33,871 nucleotides of DNA from a virus (IMGVR_UViG_3300045996_001800:1-33871); one strand, 5' to 3'; numbered from the stretch's first letter, positions 7,598-16,263 are shown. A program made the numbers and translations. Notes: generated by a model not told the origin, from the sequence alone.

Positions 7598-8902
7598 TTA
7601 GAGGACGTACGACGCGGGACGGATGAGCGTCAGATGCGTCTGCTGTCCGGTGCCACGCGAGTAGGAAAGCTCAGTGTCGACAATCCACAACACCTCATCG
7701 ACGTCCTCGATGGAGTCAGACACGGCTGCCATGGTGTTCGTAGCCCAGGTTGCCCCGCTGATGGGGTCGATATGGCCAGAGACCGTGCACGTGTACTCCA
7801 ACGTGTCGCGCATCCTGTCTGCCAGGAAGCGCCGTGCTGCCTTGTCCAGCTCCTCGGTCGTCCGCGATTCCTTGTCGGTGCGGTACGCCGGGAGGTAGTG
7901 CTTTGGTGGCCTGACACGGAGCTTGCCAGGTGGACGCCCTTCGACGACGTCGCCACCCATGATTCGCTGACCCTCTGGAAGCGCCCAGAGTGTGGACGGT
8001 GAGCCGTCGCCGCTGGCTGGCATCTGACGGAAGCCGCCCTTGGCATCCGTCGAGCTCACAGCACGGCCGCGAGTGATCGTCACCGTGGGCAGGTCACCGT
8101 AGTTGCGCGACGCCGTGGCGTCCTCGATGTTGCCGGGACGCTTGAGGGTGAAGATTGGCTGGCCGTCGAAGTTGGGTCGTGTGACCGCAATCGACGTGCG
8201 AGACGAACCAGGTTGGACACAGAAGCCTTGGCGAGCGGCGAGGCGATCACACCACTGGAAAGCACCCTCGCCGTCCTGTGGCTTGAAGTCGCCGACCTTG
8301 CCGGTCGTCGTTGGCAGAGTGACCGTGCCGGCGCTGCCAATGAGCCTGTCCAGTGCGCCTTCGATGCGGTCGCGGACTTGGATACCTCTGGCTGTAGAGC
8401 CTGTGGCAAGCGCAGCAAGTGCGCCGAGTCCGGCCACTTCGGCGCGGTAGAGCTTTGCTGTGCGCGCGCCCGTCTTGCGAACGGTGACAGCGGCGTCGCT
8501 CGCTTCGACGGTGTCGAAGCCAAACACGTACAGGCCCGCCAGGATGGCGTCTGCCAGGCTCATGTTCGACGTGACGCTCACCGTCGGGTCGATGGTCCCG
8601 CTGACGATGTTGGCCAAGTAATCGCGGCCCTGGACACGGAGAGCAGCTGAGCCGCCGCCGGTTCCCTCGGTCGCGTCGATGCGCCCGATCACCTGCAGCC
8701 GGTCGCCGATGTACAGCTTGACCGGGCGGAGTGGCGAGAACAGGCGCCGGAGCTTGATCGGGTCCGGGTCAAACGCCGTGAACGACCAGCCGTCAGTTGG
8801 CACCGTGAACGACGACTGGATCGAGTAGTCGGTGACGTTCGTCCACTTCTCGCCCGTATCCTCGAACTCGACGGTGAGAGCAGGAGAGGAAGTGTCAGCC
8901 AT
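7598..8902 (-). CDS. Baseplate hub protein, Mu gp44/P2 gpD-like
   Basis: A 434-residue protein. The N-terminus (LTVEFEDTGEKWTNVTDYS) begins the hub beta-barrel. IGDRLQVIGRIDATEG followed by LRVQGRDYLANIVSGTIDP is the characteristic segment of the gp44/gpD family (the GR-D-L-x-D/N region). Two further barrel domains follow, with LKRPGNIEDATASRNYGDLP and a C-terminal EYTCTVSGHIDPISGATWA pattern. The protein forms the trimeric hub that connects tube and spike. Start ATG 8902 overlaps the upstream gene by 8 bp. Length and order match Mu-like tails. Confidence 0.85.
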   Translation of the reverse strand: MADTSSPALTVEFEDTGEKWTNVTDYSIQSSFTVPTDGWSFTAFDPDPIKLRRLFSPLRPVKLYIGDRLQVIGRIDATEGTGGGSAALRVQGRDYLANIVSGTIDPTVSVTSNMSLADAILAGLYVFGFDTVEASDAAVTVRKTGARTAKLYRAEVAGLGALAALATGSTARGIQVRDRIEGALDRLIGSAGTVTLPTTTGKVGDFKPQDGEGAFQWCDRLAARQGFCVQPGSSRTSIAVTRPNFDGQPIFTLKRPGNIEDATASRNYGDLPTVTITRGRAVSSTDAKGGFRQMPASGDGSPSTLWALPEGQRIMGGDVVEGRPPGKLRVRPPKHYLPAYRTDKESRTTEELDKAARRFLADRMRDTLEYTCTVSGHIDPISGATWATNTMAAVSDSIEDVDEVLWIVDTELSYSRGTGQQTHLTLIRPASYVL

Positions 8903-9824
8903 CGCGGCGAGGGACGTTCACCGCGTAACCAGCGGGAATGATGAAGACGTTCGCGAGATCGGGGTTGAACGCGATCAGATCGTCGATGCTGACTTGGTGA
9001 CGTGTCGCAAACGCCATTCGCCCAATGGGTTCCAGGGCGAGCTGCTTGCGGAACGGTCGGGGAGGCCTGCTCGCGGCTTCGTCCAAGCTCTTGGCTGCGA
9101 GCTCGAGCCTGGCAGCGTCGCGCTTGAGCGGGGCCAGTTGCGGATTGCGTGCCTCGTCGATGGAGTCGCGGGTGCGCTCCATCTTGTAGGCGGCATCTTG
9201 AAGCTGAGCGCTCACCTTGTTGCGGCTTGCGTTGACCTGGTCGGAAACCGAGCGAACAGCCGTGAAGATGTCCGTGCGCGCCGTCGGGCTCTCGCTCTGC
9301 AGCAGCGCGACCCTTGCACGGACATCCGGCGACAGGGTCAGCGCGTCAGAGTCGAAGCGGTTGGCCTGCTCGACGGCCCCCTGGATAGAGGAGGCCACGA
9401 ACTGGAACTGGCTGGAGACGTCGTCCGCACTCTCTGGCGAGAACACGAAGTCCACGGAGATGTCGACGCCATCGCGTTTTGTGGCGTCGAGCATCTCCGA
9501 GAAGGAGGCGCACTTGACGCGGACGCTGCCGTGGATCGGATCAACAAGGATGCCAGCGCTGCGGTCTTGGCAAGCGGCAAGGAACCTCGGGTAGACCTCG
9601 GTGAAGAGGTTCTTCCAGGGTCCAAGCGCAATGTCTTCGCGAAACGGGATGCTGAACCGAAACGTCGGATTCTGCCGGCCAAGCGACTCGATGAGCTGCT
9701 CGTCCCGGAAGATGAACCGATGCTGGGCCTGGTCCTGCGAGAAACCGAAATCACGGACTCCGGACGCAGGAAACCCGATCCCGCGAAAGCTCGCTGGCCG
9801 TAGCTGCTTGAGTACGTCGGTCAC
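8895..9824 (-). CDS. DNA circularisation-family tail protein (Mu gp43/N-like) with LysM-like end
   Basis: A 309-residue protein starting at GTG 9824, overlapping the tape-measure stop as GTGA. Residues 9-95 match the DNA_circ_N pattern of Mu gpN: LRPASFRGIGFPASGVRDFG, HRFIFRDEQ, then a compact mixed domain with WKNLFTEVYPRFLAAC. The middle is helical. The C-terminal 45 residues (FATRHQVSIDDLIAFNPDLA, IIPAGYAVNVP) look like a LysM-type module, as in the tail proteins that bridge tube and hub and may bind cell wall. Despite the family name, its role is in the baseplate or distal tail. The order tape measure, N-like, hub is that of Mu. Confidence 0.85.
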   Translation of the reverse strand: MTDVLKQLRPASFRGIGFPASGVRDFGFSQDQAQHRFIFRDEQLIESLGRQNPTFRFSIPFREDIALGPWKNLFTEVYPRFLAACQDRSAGILVDPIHGSVRVKCASFSEMLDATKRDGVDISVDFVFSPESADDVSSQFQFVASSIQGAVEQANRFDSDALTLSPDVRARVALLQSESPTARTDIFTAVRSVSDQVNASRNKVSAQLQDAAYKMERTRDSIDEARNPQLAPLKRDAARLELAAKSLDEAASRPPRPFRKQLALEPIGRMAFATRHQVSIDDLIAFNPDLANVFIIPAGYAVNVPRRDG

Positions 9825-11872
9825 TTCGTGCCGGTAACTGCGGTGTAGCGGTTGGCCGCCGTAGCGCTCGTGCTCACGGCGCCAGCAATTGCGTTCACGG
9901 AATCTGGGTCCAGTTTGACCGTTGCCGCGCTGGCCTTGTCGCTGAACATCGACTCAATCTTCGCCGACAGGTCTTTGACCGCGTCAGAAAGACCGCCACC
10001 CTGCTCTTTGGTTGCCGCCTCAGAGTCGACGGCGCCGGCCACAGCGTTTCCAATCTGCAGCGCCTGGAAGAAGTTACCCAGACCAGGGATCGAGCTAATG
10101 CCGGTTACACCAGCGACGTCGCTCAACGTTTTGCTGCTGCTGAGCTTCTTGCCAAGGAACTCTGTCTTGTCCTCGGCGTTGTAGAGACCGGTTCCGAAGT
10201 CAGCGGCACCAGCAACGGCAGCGCCAATGACGCCTGCGCTAGCTAGGCTCTTCCAACCGCCGCCTTTGCCAACGGCAGCGCCAGGCACAGCGCCCGCCCC
10301 TGACGCGCCAGGGGCATTGCCTTCAATTGCCGACCTGATCGCGTCACCAACCTTGGCAGCAACAATCTCCTCGCCAATCTTGGCACCGACAACGATGCCG
10401 AGGCCCTTGAACGGGTTCTCTGCAAGCCATTCGGCGGCTTTCGCTGCCGCGTCAGCGAGCTGAACCATGTACGGCGTCAGGCGCGAAACGGGGTCAATCA
10501 GTTTCGTCAGGGCAGGCAGGAGCTTGTCGCCGACTTCGCGATTGAAGTCACCCGTGGCCCGGCCCCACTGACGGTCTGCGCCGCCAGCAACGAACGCCGC
10601 GCGCTCATCCATGGCACCGGCGCTGACGGACTGTGCATCCTTGGTGCGGAAGAACTCAGCAATGGCTGACTTGCCAGCCTCTCCTCCGCCAGCGCGCTGC
10701 GAGATGTCCACCAGGCCAGCAACCGACTTGCGGCTCTGTTCCTGGAAAATCTTGTTCATCGCGGCCGGATCGTTGCCAATCTTCGAAATGATGTCCGCAA
10801 GCACCTGGCGCGGATCGTTCATCTGACCATTGGCATCGAAGACCTTGATCCCGTGCTTCTTGTCCAGGGCGCCAGCGCTGCGCGTCAGGTCGCTCTTCAG
10901 CGCCGTGATCGCGGTGCCAGCCTCTTCCGCACTCGTGGCGCCACTCACGCGCGAAAGCTGCATGAGTGCGCTCATGGTGCGCAGGTTGTGAGTCTTGTCG
11001 CCGCCGATGCCGACAACAGAGCCAGCGAGCTTGGAGCCCTGCGTGGCCATGTCTTTGAGCTCAACCGCGCCCAGGTCGCCCTGGCCGGCGAGCGTGTAGA
11101 GCATGTCCTTCGCGCGCTCAGCCGCGTCTGGCATTCCCTCGAACGACTTCAGGAGCGTGCCGAACGTCTCGCCGATGTCGCCCATGTCGGAGCCGGTACC
11201 GCTGGCGACCTTCTCAAGGTCAGCCAAGGCACCGAGCATTCCGTCAAGGTCACCGGAGATGCCGATGCCGCTAGACAGCCCGCGCAGCACCTCAGACTCC
11301 TCCATGCCGGAGGACTTGTTGATGCCAGCAGTCTTGCCCTTGATGCGAGCCGCGAGGCCTTCACGGGTGCCGTGCTTCGACGGGTCGAAACCAGCGTTGA
11401 CGACCTTGCGAACCTGCGAGTCGAACGAGGCGCGGTCCAAGACGGCGCTGCCCATTGCTGCGGTCGCGGCCAGCCCTGCCCCAGCAAGCGCAGCCCTGCC
11501 AGCTCCACCAATGCGCGCGGCCCCGCCCATAATGCGGCCGGCCGTGCGCTCGCGCATGCGCTGCGCTTGAGAATCGGCCCTCTTGTCGGCGGCGATTCTG
11601 GCGCGCGCTTCCTGCTGAAAGTGACGGTTGCGGAAGTTCTGGCGCCAGCGAGCCTGGCGCTCCTCGATGCGCTGCTGGTGACGCGCCGTCTTCTCGGCAA
11701 TAGCAATCTCTTTTGCGGCAGCTTTCTCAGCGGCGCGCACCTTCGCCGCCTCAGCCTTTGCTGCAGCCTTGGCTTCGGCCTTTGCGGCTCGCTCGGCCTC
11801 TTTCTGGCGCTTTGCAGCTTCAGCCTGAGCGTTGCGGACGCGCGTAGATGTTACGCGCTGGTTGAGGCGCAC
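9821..11872 (-). CDS. Tail tape measure protein
   Basis: 683 residues from the first canonical start, GTG 11872. An Ala/Glu/Lys-rich coiled coil spans roughly residues 10-125. A helical core follows, with motifs typical of TP901-type tape measures: SGMEESEVLRGLSSGIGIS, a segment with DIGETFGTLLKSF, and ATSAEEAGTAITALKSDLTR. The C-terminal part has a Gly/Ala-rich hydrophobic region (about 485-620). It sets tail length and is threaded through the tube. The frame is open 33 codons further upstream, reading LEYQIQAVGQDQLRRVLRG, which looks like a true tape-measure N-terminus, yet no ATG, GTG or TTG is present there; the only candidate is ATT at 11971. The HNH gene just upstream may have displaced the original start. 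Confidence 0.85.
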   Translation of the reverse strand: MRLNQRVTSTRVRNAQAEAAKRQKEAERAAKAEAKAAAKAEAAKVRAAEKAAAKEIAIAEKTARHQQRIEERQARWRQNFRNRHFQQEARARIAADKRADSQAQRMRERTAGRIMGGAARIGGAGRAALAGAGLAATAAMGSAVLDRASFDSQVRKVVNAGFDPSKHGTREGLAARIKGKTAGINKSSGMEESEVLRGLSSGIGISGDLDGMLGALADLEKVASGTGSDMGDIGETFGTLLKSFEGMPDAAERAKDMLYTLAGQGDLGAVELKDMATQGSKLAGSVVGIGGDKTHNLRTMSALMQLSRVSGATSAEEAGTAITALKSDLTRSAGALDKKHGIKVFDANGQMNDPRQVLADIISKIGNDPAAMNKIFQEQSRKSVAGLVDISQRAGGGEAGKSAIAEFFRTKDAQSVSAGAMDERAAFVAGGADRQWGRATGDFNREVGDKLLPALTKLIDPVSRLTPYMVQLADAAAKAAEWLAENPFKGLGIVVGAKIGEEIVAAKVGDAIRSAIEGNAPGASGAGAVPGAAVGKGGGWKSLASAGVIGAAVAGAADFGTGLYNAEDKTEFLGKKLSSSKTLSDVAGVTGISSIPGLGNFFQALQIGNAVAGAVDSEAATKEQGGGLSDAVKDLSAKIESMFSDKASAATVKLDPDSVNAIAGAVSTSATAANRYTAVTGTK

Positions 11873-11988
11873 CTCTCGCGTGGCCTGCGCGCGCGCTTCA
11901 CCTTCGATACCGCGAAGAACTCGGCGCAGTTGGTCTTGGCCAACTGCTTGGATCTGGTACTCGAGACGAATTTTTTAGACTTTCAATC

Positions 11989-12627
11989 TCAAGCAGCAGA
12001 TTTCCTCTGCCACTCTGAGAGCAACTTTGCGCCCTTGGAGCAGTTACAACTCCTGCAGGCCGGGACGACATTCTCTGGCGAATCGAGCCCGCCGCGAGAA
12101 ATGGGGATCACATGGTCAACCGTGAGCTTGTCCTCAACTCCGCAGTAAACACAGCGAAAGCCATGTGTTTCGCAGATGGCGCGCCACTGGTCTCGTGTGA
12201 CACCCGGAGAATCCAGAGCCAATAGGCGCAGCTTCCGTCGGATTGATGCCTTGCGGGAATTCTCGCGAACCTTGTCGGGATTTGCTGCAACCCATGCAGC
12301 CATTGCGATGCGCACCTTTTCCGGGTTGCGCCTGCGATACCCGTGCGCTGACTCCCGTTTCTGGACCGCGAAACGCGCATACGCCTCGCGATCCAGCCTG
12401 CGCGCAGCTTCCGGGTCATCGACCCGGCGCTGCCTTCGCCTCGCATTCCACGCGTCTGGGTCCGCCAGATAAACGGCGTGCATCCGAAGTCGGCTACTCT
12501 CGTTTACCGCCTCGCGATTACGGGACTTGTATGCCCTCTGTTGGGCGGCTACCGCTGCCACTCTGCATGGCTCGCAATACTTTGCACGCGGGCTGCTAAC
12601 CGGGGCACCACAGCTGCAGAGCTTCAT
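11989..12627 (-). CDS. HNH endonuclease, free-standing, inserted in tail operon
   Basis: A 212-residue protein. An N-terminal zinc ribbon (CSCGAPV...KYCEPC) is followed by a basic, Arg-rich helical spacer. The C-terminal HNH domain shows CVYCG, then LTVDHVIPISRGGLDSPENV and CRSCNCSKG: the DH pair, the Asn and four Cys of a zinc-bound HNH site are all present. Start ATG 12627 overlaps the stop of the chaperone gene (ATGA). It lies between the chaperone and tape-measure genes, which are normally adjacent, so it is a mobile homing-endonuclease gene. The tape-measure reading frame downstream lacks a normal start codon, which may be a consequence of this insertion. Confidence 0.9.
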   Translation of the reverse strand: MKLCSCGAPVSSPRAKYCEPCRVAAVAAQQRAYKSRNREAVNESSRLRMHAVYLADPDAWNARRRQRRVDDPEAARRLDREAYARFAVQKRESAHGYRRRNPEKVRIAMAAWVAANPDKVRENSRKASIRRKLRLLALDSPGVTRDQWRAICETHGFRCVYCGVEDKLTVDHVIPISRGGLDSPENVVPACRSCNCSKGAKLLSEWQRKSAA

Positions 12628-13409
12628 TTCTGATTGTCTGCATCAGCTTCCAGTGATTCCTGGGCGGCCAGCACAATCTCGCGCGCCTCGTCCCTGGTTA
12701 GCATGTGGTCAGTGGGGAGCGTCTTCCCGGGCAGCGCGCTCGACTGCGTCTCGGGCAGCTCGAAAAACTCGGTAATGGTGCTCGTTGAGCTCGGAGACGT
12801 GGACTCGGAGGAACTGTGCGAGTCGGAAGGGGTCAGGCCAGTCGCTTGCCACAGATCCGCCACCTCCCGGGCCAAACTGAAAATCAGTTCGGGCACATCC
12901 GCAAAGTCCAATCGCGAAAAAAAATAGATGTTCTTCAGCTCGTCGGAGAGTTGCTCGACGAACGGGGCCAACTTGTCGCGAGTGAACTGTGGGCCAACTC
13001 GGTAGTACGCCTTGGCCGTCTCGTAGCAGTTCATTACCTGCGCGAGCTCGTGCTCGAACAGAGCGCTCCGCAGTTGTTCCGCAGAGACGAACGCACGCCG
13101 CCACATCCGTGTGCCATCCGGACGCTCAACGAGTTCCGGCTCACAAAGTGCACGGAGCACAATCTCGACCGTCTGCGACTCTCGGTAGATGTCGCCGTAC
13201 TCCGACGAAATCTCACCGCGAGCCTTGGCGTACTTCTGCGCGTCCGCCAGCGCCTCAATGGTCTCTTCAGGCCGGAGAAGCCGCACGCGGTACTTGAAAA
13301 CAGAAACGCCACCCCCCTCTTGTCGCCGCTTCATTTCGAAGGGCAGGGAGGGAGATGGCGTCATCAACTCGCGCACAAGCGAGCCTTGAATCTCCCCAGA
13401 TTCACTCAT
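12624..13409 (-). CDS. Putative tail assembly chaperone
   Basis: A 261-residue protein between the tube and tape-measure genes, the position of tail assembly chaperones (Mu gp41, lambda gpG). Sequence traits fit: an acidic and helical protein with VRLLRPEETIEALADAQKYA, TVEIVLRALCEPEL, a middle region LRSALFEHELAQVMNCYETA, and a Ser/Thr-rich linker (about 202-215) before a helical acidic tail. A run of eight T residues on the coding strand (12924-12917, codons for IYFFS) is a possible slippage site, as many phages make a frameshifted chaperone, but the zero frame remains clearly coding after it. Family assignment rests on position and composition more than on a motif. Confidence 0.65.
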   Translation of the reverse strand: MSESGEIQGSLVRELMTPSPSLPFEMKRRQEGGGVSVFKYRVRLLRPEETIEALADAQKYAKARGEISSEYGDIYRESQTVEIVLRALCEPELVERPDGTRMWRRAFVSAEQLRSALFEHELAQVMNCYETAKAYYRVGPQFTRDKLAPFVEQLSDELKNIYFFSRLDFADVPELIFSLAREVADLWQATGLTPSDSHSSSESTSPSSTSTITEFFELPETQSSALPGKTLPTDHMLTRDEAREIVLAAQESLEADADNQK

Positions 13410-13417
13410 TGTTCAGT

Positions 13418-13789
13418 TCACTTCGGGACTTCGAAAGTGCCCTTAAAACTGCCGCTAGTTTCGGTAGCGGCGTTCACGGACTGTGAGAGCGAGAAGCTCT
13501 GGAACCAGCCCTTGCTGACGATGGTCTTGGCGCCGTAGACAAGTTGGACCTCGTGATAGCTGCCCTCTGCGACTGCGGTGGGGAAGTCGAACTCCATGCC
13601 ACCGGTCGGAACCGCGCTCGTGAGAGTGAACTCAACGCTTCGCGAGCCCGGCGTCTTGCCGCTCAGACCAAGCGCGATCGTTTCAACAGCCTGAGCGCCG
13701 CTCTCGCCGTTGATGCTGATGTTGGTTGCCTCAGCCTGAAACTGCCCATCGATGAGGGCCGCAAGCCGGACGTAGTCCTTGTTTGCCAA
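13418..13789 (-). CDS. Tail tube protein (Mu gpM/gp40-like)
   Basis: A 123-residue protein starting at TTG 13789, preceded by AAAGGCGG as a ribosome binding site. It follows the sheath gene, as expected for the tube. The beta-strand rich sequence fits small myovirus tube proteins: DGQFQAEATNISINGESGAQ, PGSRSVEFTLTSAVPTGGM, and YHEVQLVYGAKTIVSKGWF ending in SFKGTFEVPK. Hexameric rings of this protein form the inner tube driven through the envelope on contraction. Length is close to that of Mu gpM (about 118 residues). The sheath-tube gap contains a strong hairpin. Confidence 0.85.
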   Translation of the reverse strand: MANKDYVRLAALIDGQFQAEATNISINGESGAQAVETIALGLSGKTPGSRSVEFTLTSAVPTGGMEFDFPTAVAEGSYHEVQLVYGAKTIVSKGWFQSFSLSQSVNAATETSGSFKGTFEVPK

Positions 13790-13818
13790 AATGCGCCGCC
13801 TTTGCGGGTAAGAAAGGG

Positions 13819-13861
13819 GCGCCAGACATCACAATCGCCTCACGGCGGAGACGTCTGGCGC
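13819..13861 (-). terminator. Strong stem-loop between sheath and tube genes
   Basis: On the minus strand GCGCCAGACGTC and GATGTCTGGCGC form a 12-bp stem with one G-T wobble. Inside it a second helix CGCC-GTGA-GGCG closes a GNNA-type tetraloop. CCCCTTTCTT follows, a short pyrimidine-rich tract. This could act as a partial terminator, or as an mRNA-stabilising or processing structure that sets the sheath:tube ratio. Confidence 0.6.
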
Positions 13862-13869
13862 AAAGGAAG

Positions 13870-15402
13870 TCAGTTAGGAGTCGTTTCCGAAATGCGGAAC
13901 GAAACCTGATGTGCGAGATCGACGACGCGACCGGCGGTCTTCACCTGCATGCGGCCCACGTTCTGCGGGTCAATGCGACAGATGGTTGCTGCGGCCCATT
14001 CACTGGGCTTCTGCAGGCGGCCGTCAAAGAACTGATCGAGCTGCCCCAGGAACCACGACTTGTAGCGGTAGGGCACCAGCACAAGCGGCGGGACCAACGC
14101 ATTCACATCGGTCGACCCGTCCGCGAGGGTTGGGTTGTCCATCTGCGCGAAGTTCTGGTAGGTCAGCGCGTGGTTGAGCTTGACCGTATCGGCGACCTCA
14201 TCGAGCACCGAGACGCGATGCGTGTCCGATGCGCGCCAGTCATCTAGCAGGCCCGTCGCGTCCTTCGAGCGCGTCGACACCGACATGGCCACATAGGAGC
14301 CGGTCGGGGTCGAGCAGATGGGCGTAACACCGTCCGTGATGGCGTCGTTCTGGTCGTCGAGGTCAGGCCAATCCGACTGCGTGGGCGCCGCCTTGATGAA
14401 CCAGTCACCGAAGCTGCCGCCGTAGTTGTCAAAGTTCCACCGTGACATGACAGCTTCACGCTTCTGACGAATGGCCAGGTAGTTGCCGAGGAGCTCGTCG
14501 GGGCTATGGTCGCTGTTGCGCTGCCAGACGAGGTTGATGCGCTCGTGGTTCTGGGCAATGGCAAGCGTTTGTGCGCTCGACAGGCTGCCAGTGAAAGCCA
14601 CAAGACCGACAGACGTTAGGCCGGGGTTCGGCTCGCTCTTGGATGCGATGTGCGTCTTGAGCGCCGACACGAAGCCAGAGACGTTCGTGGTTGCGCCGAC
14701 GTAGTAGTATCGGACAGCGGCGATCGTGGTGAGCGCCGTCGTGAACAGCGAAAGCTCGGTCGTCGTGCCGTCTACGCCGCCAGTGAGCAGTGCAGCCGTC
14801 GCAGTAACGCCGACGCCAGTGCCAGACGTGACGCTGGACACGCGGATTCGGTGAACATCGTTCTGCGATGCACCGTAAATCTTGGCGGTGACGGTGACCG
14901 TGCCGGACGAGTTGCTTGCCGTTACGGGCAGGTGCGTCAGCGCATTGATCTTCGCCTCGAGAACGTCACCAATGTTCGTGGCGGTATCACCCGAAACCCA
15001 GCCAAAGCTGATTTCCTCGCCGCAGACGTAAACGGCAGCCTGTCCCGTCGCGGTGGCTGGGCCTGTGATGACAAAGTCCTCGTTGGCGTAGGCCGGGCTG
15101 CCACCGCTCGAAGGCAGGTGACTGTTGCCGTAGACCTTCCCGCCGGGGTTGGCGAGGATGTGCTTGCGGATGGCACGATGGAGAGGAGAGCCAGCACCGA
15201 AATAAGCGGCGGCCTCTTGCTCGCTACCGATTTCGTACGTGGTGCCGCTGACAGCCGTGGCGCCAGAAGCGAGACGCGGCCCGACGTAGCAGGCAGAACG
15301 GGCGCCAGACGGAGCGTTGCTCGCGCCCTGGCCAAGAATGATCTCCGCGGCAATGAAGGGCGCGCGGAAGGAACTGGGCAGACCAGTGATCGAAAACGTC
15401 AC
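13870..15402 (-). CDS. Tail sheath protein (Mu gpL-like)
   Basis: A 510-residue protein, close to Mu gpL in length (about 495). Typical features: the N-terminal segment ITGLPSSFRAPFIAAEIILG, which fits the handshake region connecting sheath subunits; YVGPRLASGATAVSGT and EIGSEQEAAAYFGAGSPLHR (the domain-I pattern seen in Mu-like sheaths); a beta insertion; and the C-terminal half with NLVWQRNSDHSPDELLGNYL, a segment for MSRWNFDNYGG, and RVSVLDEVADTVKLNHALTY. The last domain (VGRMQVKTAGRVVDLAHQVS) closes the handshake. This protein defines the virus as contractile-tailed. The start ATG is followed by TTTTC; the gene is 3 bp from the upstream gene. Confidence 0.9.
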   Translation of the reverse strand: MTFSITGLPSSFRAPFIAAEIILGQGASNAPSGARSACYVGPRLASGATAVSGTTYEIGSEQEAAAYFGAGSPLHRAIRKHILANPGGKVYGNSHLPSSGGSPAYANEDFVITGPATATGQAAVYVCGEEISFGWVSGDTATNIGDVLEAKINALTHLPVTASNSSGTVTVTAKIYGASQNDVHRIRVSSVTSGTGVGVTATAALLTGGVDGTTTELSLFTTALTTIAAVRYYYVGATTNVSGFVSALKTHIASKSEPNPGLTSVGLVAFTGSLSSAQTLAIAQNHERINLVWQRNSDHSPDELLGNYLAIRQKREAVMSRWNFDNYGGSFGDWFIKAAPTQSDWPDLDDQNDAITDGVTPICSTPTGSYVAMSVSTRSKDATGLLDDWRASDTHRVSVLDEVADTVKLNHALTYQNFAQMDNPTLADGSTDVNALVPPLVLVPYRYKSWFLGQLDQFFDGRLQKPSEWAAATICRIDPQNVGRMQVKTAGRVVDLAHQVSFRISETTPN

Positions 15403-15405
15403 AGG

Positions 15406-15774
15406 TTACGCCTCCTTCGAAGTGGGAGTGGACTTGGACTTCGGGAGCCACTCGCCATCGCGGAGCTCGACCGGTTCGAACTTGACGCCACACGCCTTTG
15501 CGGTGGCCTCATCGGCGGGGATGAGAGGCTTTTCGACCTCGATCATCATCAACCGGAGCATCCGCGCCGCACGGTCGCGTTCGGTCCTGTCCTTGCTCTC
15601 GGTGTCGTATTCGACAGCCTCAGCAATGGCCGGGTGCGAGATGCCAGTGACCTTGTCACTGTCGCGCTCGACCTTGGTGGAGCGGCCAACGTAACGGGCA
15701 AACTGCCCGGCCTTACCGTTTGCGCCAGGCACGGACACGGTGTGTCCAGGCCGCGCGTAAAATCGCAGCTTCAA
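15406..15774 (-). CDS. Small virion-associated protein upstream of sheath, unknown
   Basis: A 122-residue protein starting at TTG 15774 with GGGGA about 8 nt upstream. The N-terminus (MKLRFYARPGHTVSVPG, then ARYVGRS) is a pattern seen in phage proteins encoded just before the sheath, the place of the DUF2635 (gp38) gene in Mu. The middle is charged (ERDRAARMLRLMMIEVEKP) and the end is Lys/Ser/Thr rich. The role is unknown; it may be a small connector or assembly factor. Confidence in its being a gene is high, in function low. Confidence 0.65.
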   Translation of the reverse strand: MKLRFYARPGHTVSVPGANGKAGQFARYVGRSTKVERDSDKVTGISHPAIAEAVEYDTESKDRTERDRAARMLRLMMIEVEKPLIPADEATAKACGVKFEPVELRDGEWLPKSKSTPTSKEA

Positions 15775-15801
15775 AAGGGGGTTCCCCGTGTGAGTGGTCG
15801 G

Positions 15802-16263
15802 TTAGAACCGGGCAGCGATCGCGCTCATGCGTCGCTCGAACTGGTTCTCGAACTTGTTGGCAGCGTGCATCGTGGCGCGCGCCAGGAATCTGTAGGGCTT
15901 GTTGCCCGGATGGCGGACAGCTCGCGCGTAAACAACGCGTCCACCAGCGCGGAACTTCAGCCGGCCGCCCATGCGCTTGGCCCGGATGACGTGCGGCTTT
16001 GCGCCCTTGTCGATGGCGGCCGCGTAGGGCTTGCTGTTGCTCATCTTGAGCAGCCGGCCACCTGACGTACGCACGACCTTGGCCTTGGTCGCCTTCTGGA
16101 GTTTGCCAGAGCGCGGTTTGAAGCCAGGTGAGGTTTGCACCTGCTGAACGCCCTGTTCGCCGCCGTGTTGGAGCGACTCGGCGACAGCGCGTTCGTGCTC
16201 AGCCAGGAACCAGTCGTGCTGCCGCGTCATTCGCAGGCAGGACTCGACGGTCAGCTGGAGCAT
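15802..16263 (-). CDS. HK97 gp10-like neck/tail completion protein
   Basis: A 153-residue basic protein. An N-terminal helix (EHERAVAESLQHGGEQGVQQ) is followed by KPRSGKLQKATKAKVVR, then YAAAIDKGAKPHVIRAK and VRHPGNKPYRFLARATMHAA. The Y-A-x-x-I-x-x-G...RHPG-x(3)-FL pattern is that of HK97-gp10-like proteins, which sit at the head-tail junction. Start ATG 16263 overlaps the previous stop (TGATG). It lies downstream of connector genes and upstream of the sheath, consistent with tail completion. Confidence 0.75.
   Translation of the reverse strand: MLQLTVESCLRMTRQHDWFLAEHERAVAESLQHGGEQGVQQVQTSPGFKPRSGKLQKATKAKVVRTSGGRLLKMSNSKPYAAAIDKGAKPHVIRAKRMGGRLKFRAGGRVVYARAVRHPGNKPYRFLARATMHAANKFENQFERRMSAIAARF

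Noticed and set aside
10853-12148. Long open frame on the plus strand across the tape-measure and HNH region
   Set aside because: It is the mirror of GC-rich coding sequence on the minus strand. Its translation is low-complexity with no domain, and it cuts across several well-supported genes. The same applies to long plus-strand frames at 8832-9803, 14650-16065, 19479-20570 and 20628-21773.
12709-13104. Alternative minus-strand frame inside the chaperone gene
   Set aside because: After the T8 run the zero frame has better amino-acid composition and continues to an ATGA overlap with the next gene; the -1 frame is kept only as a slippage possibility.
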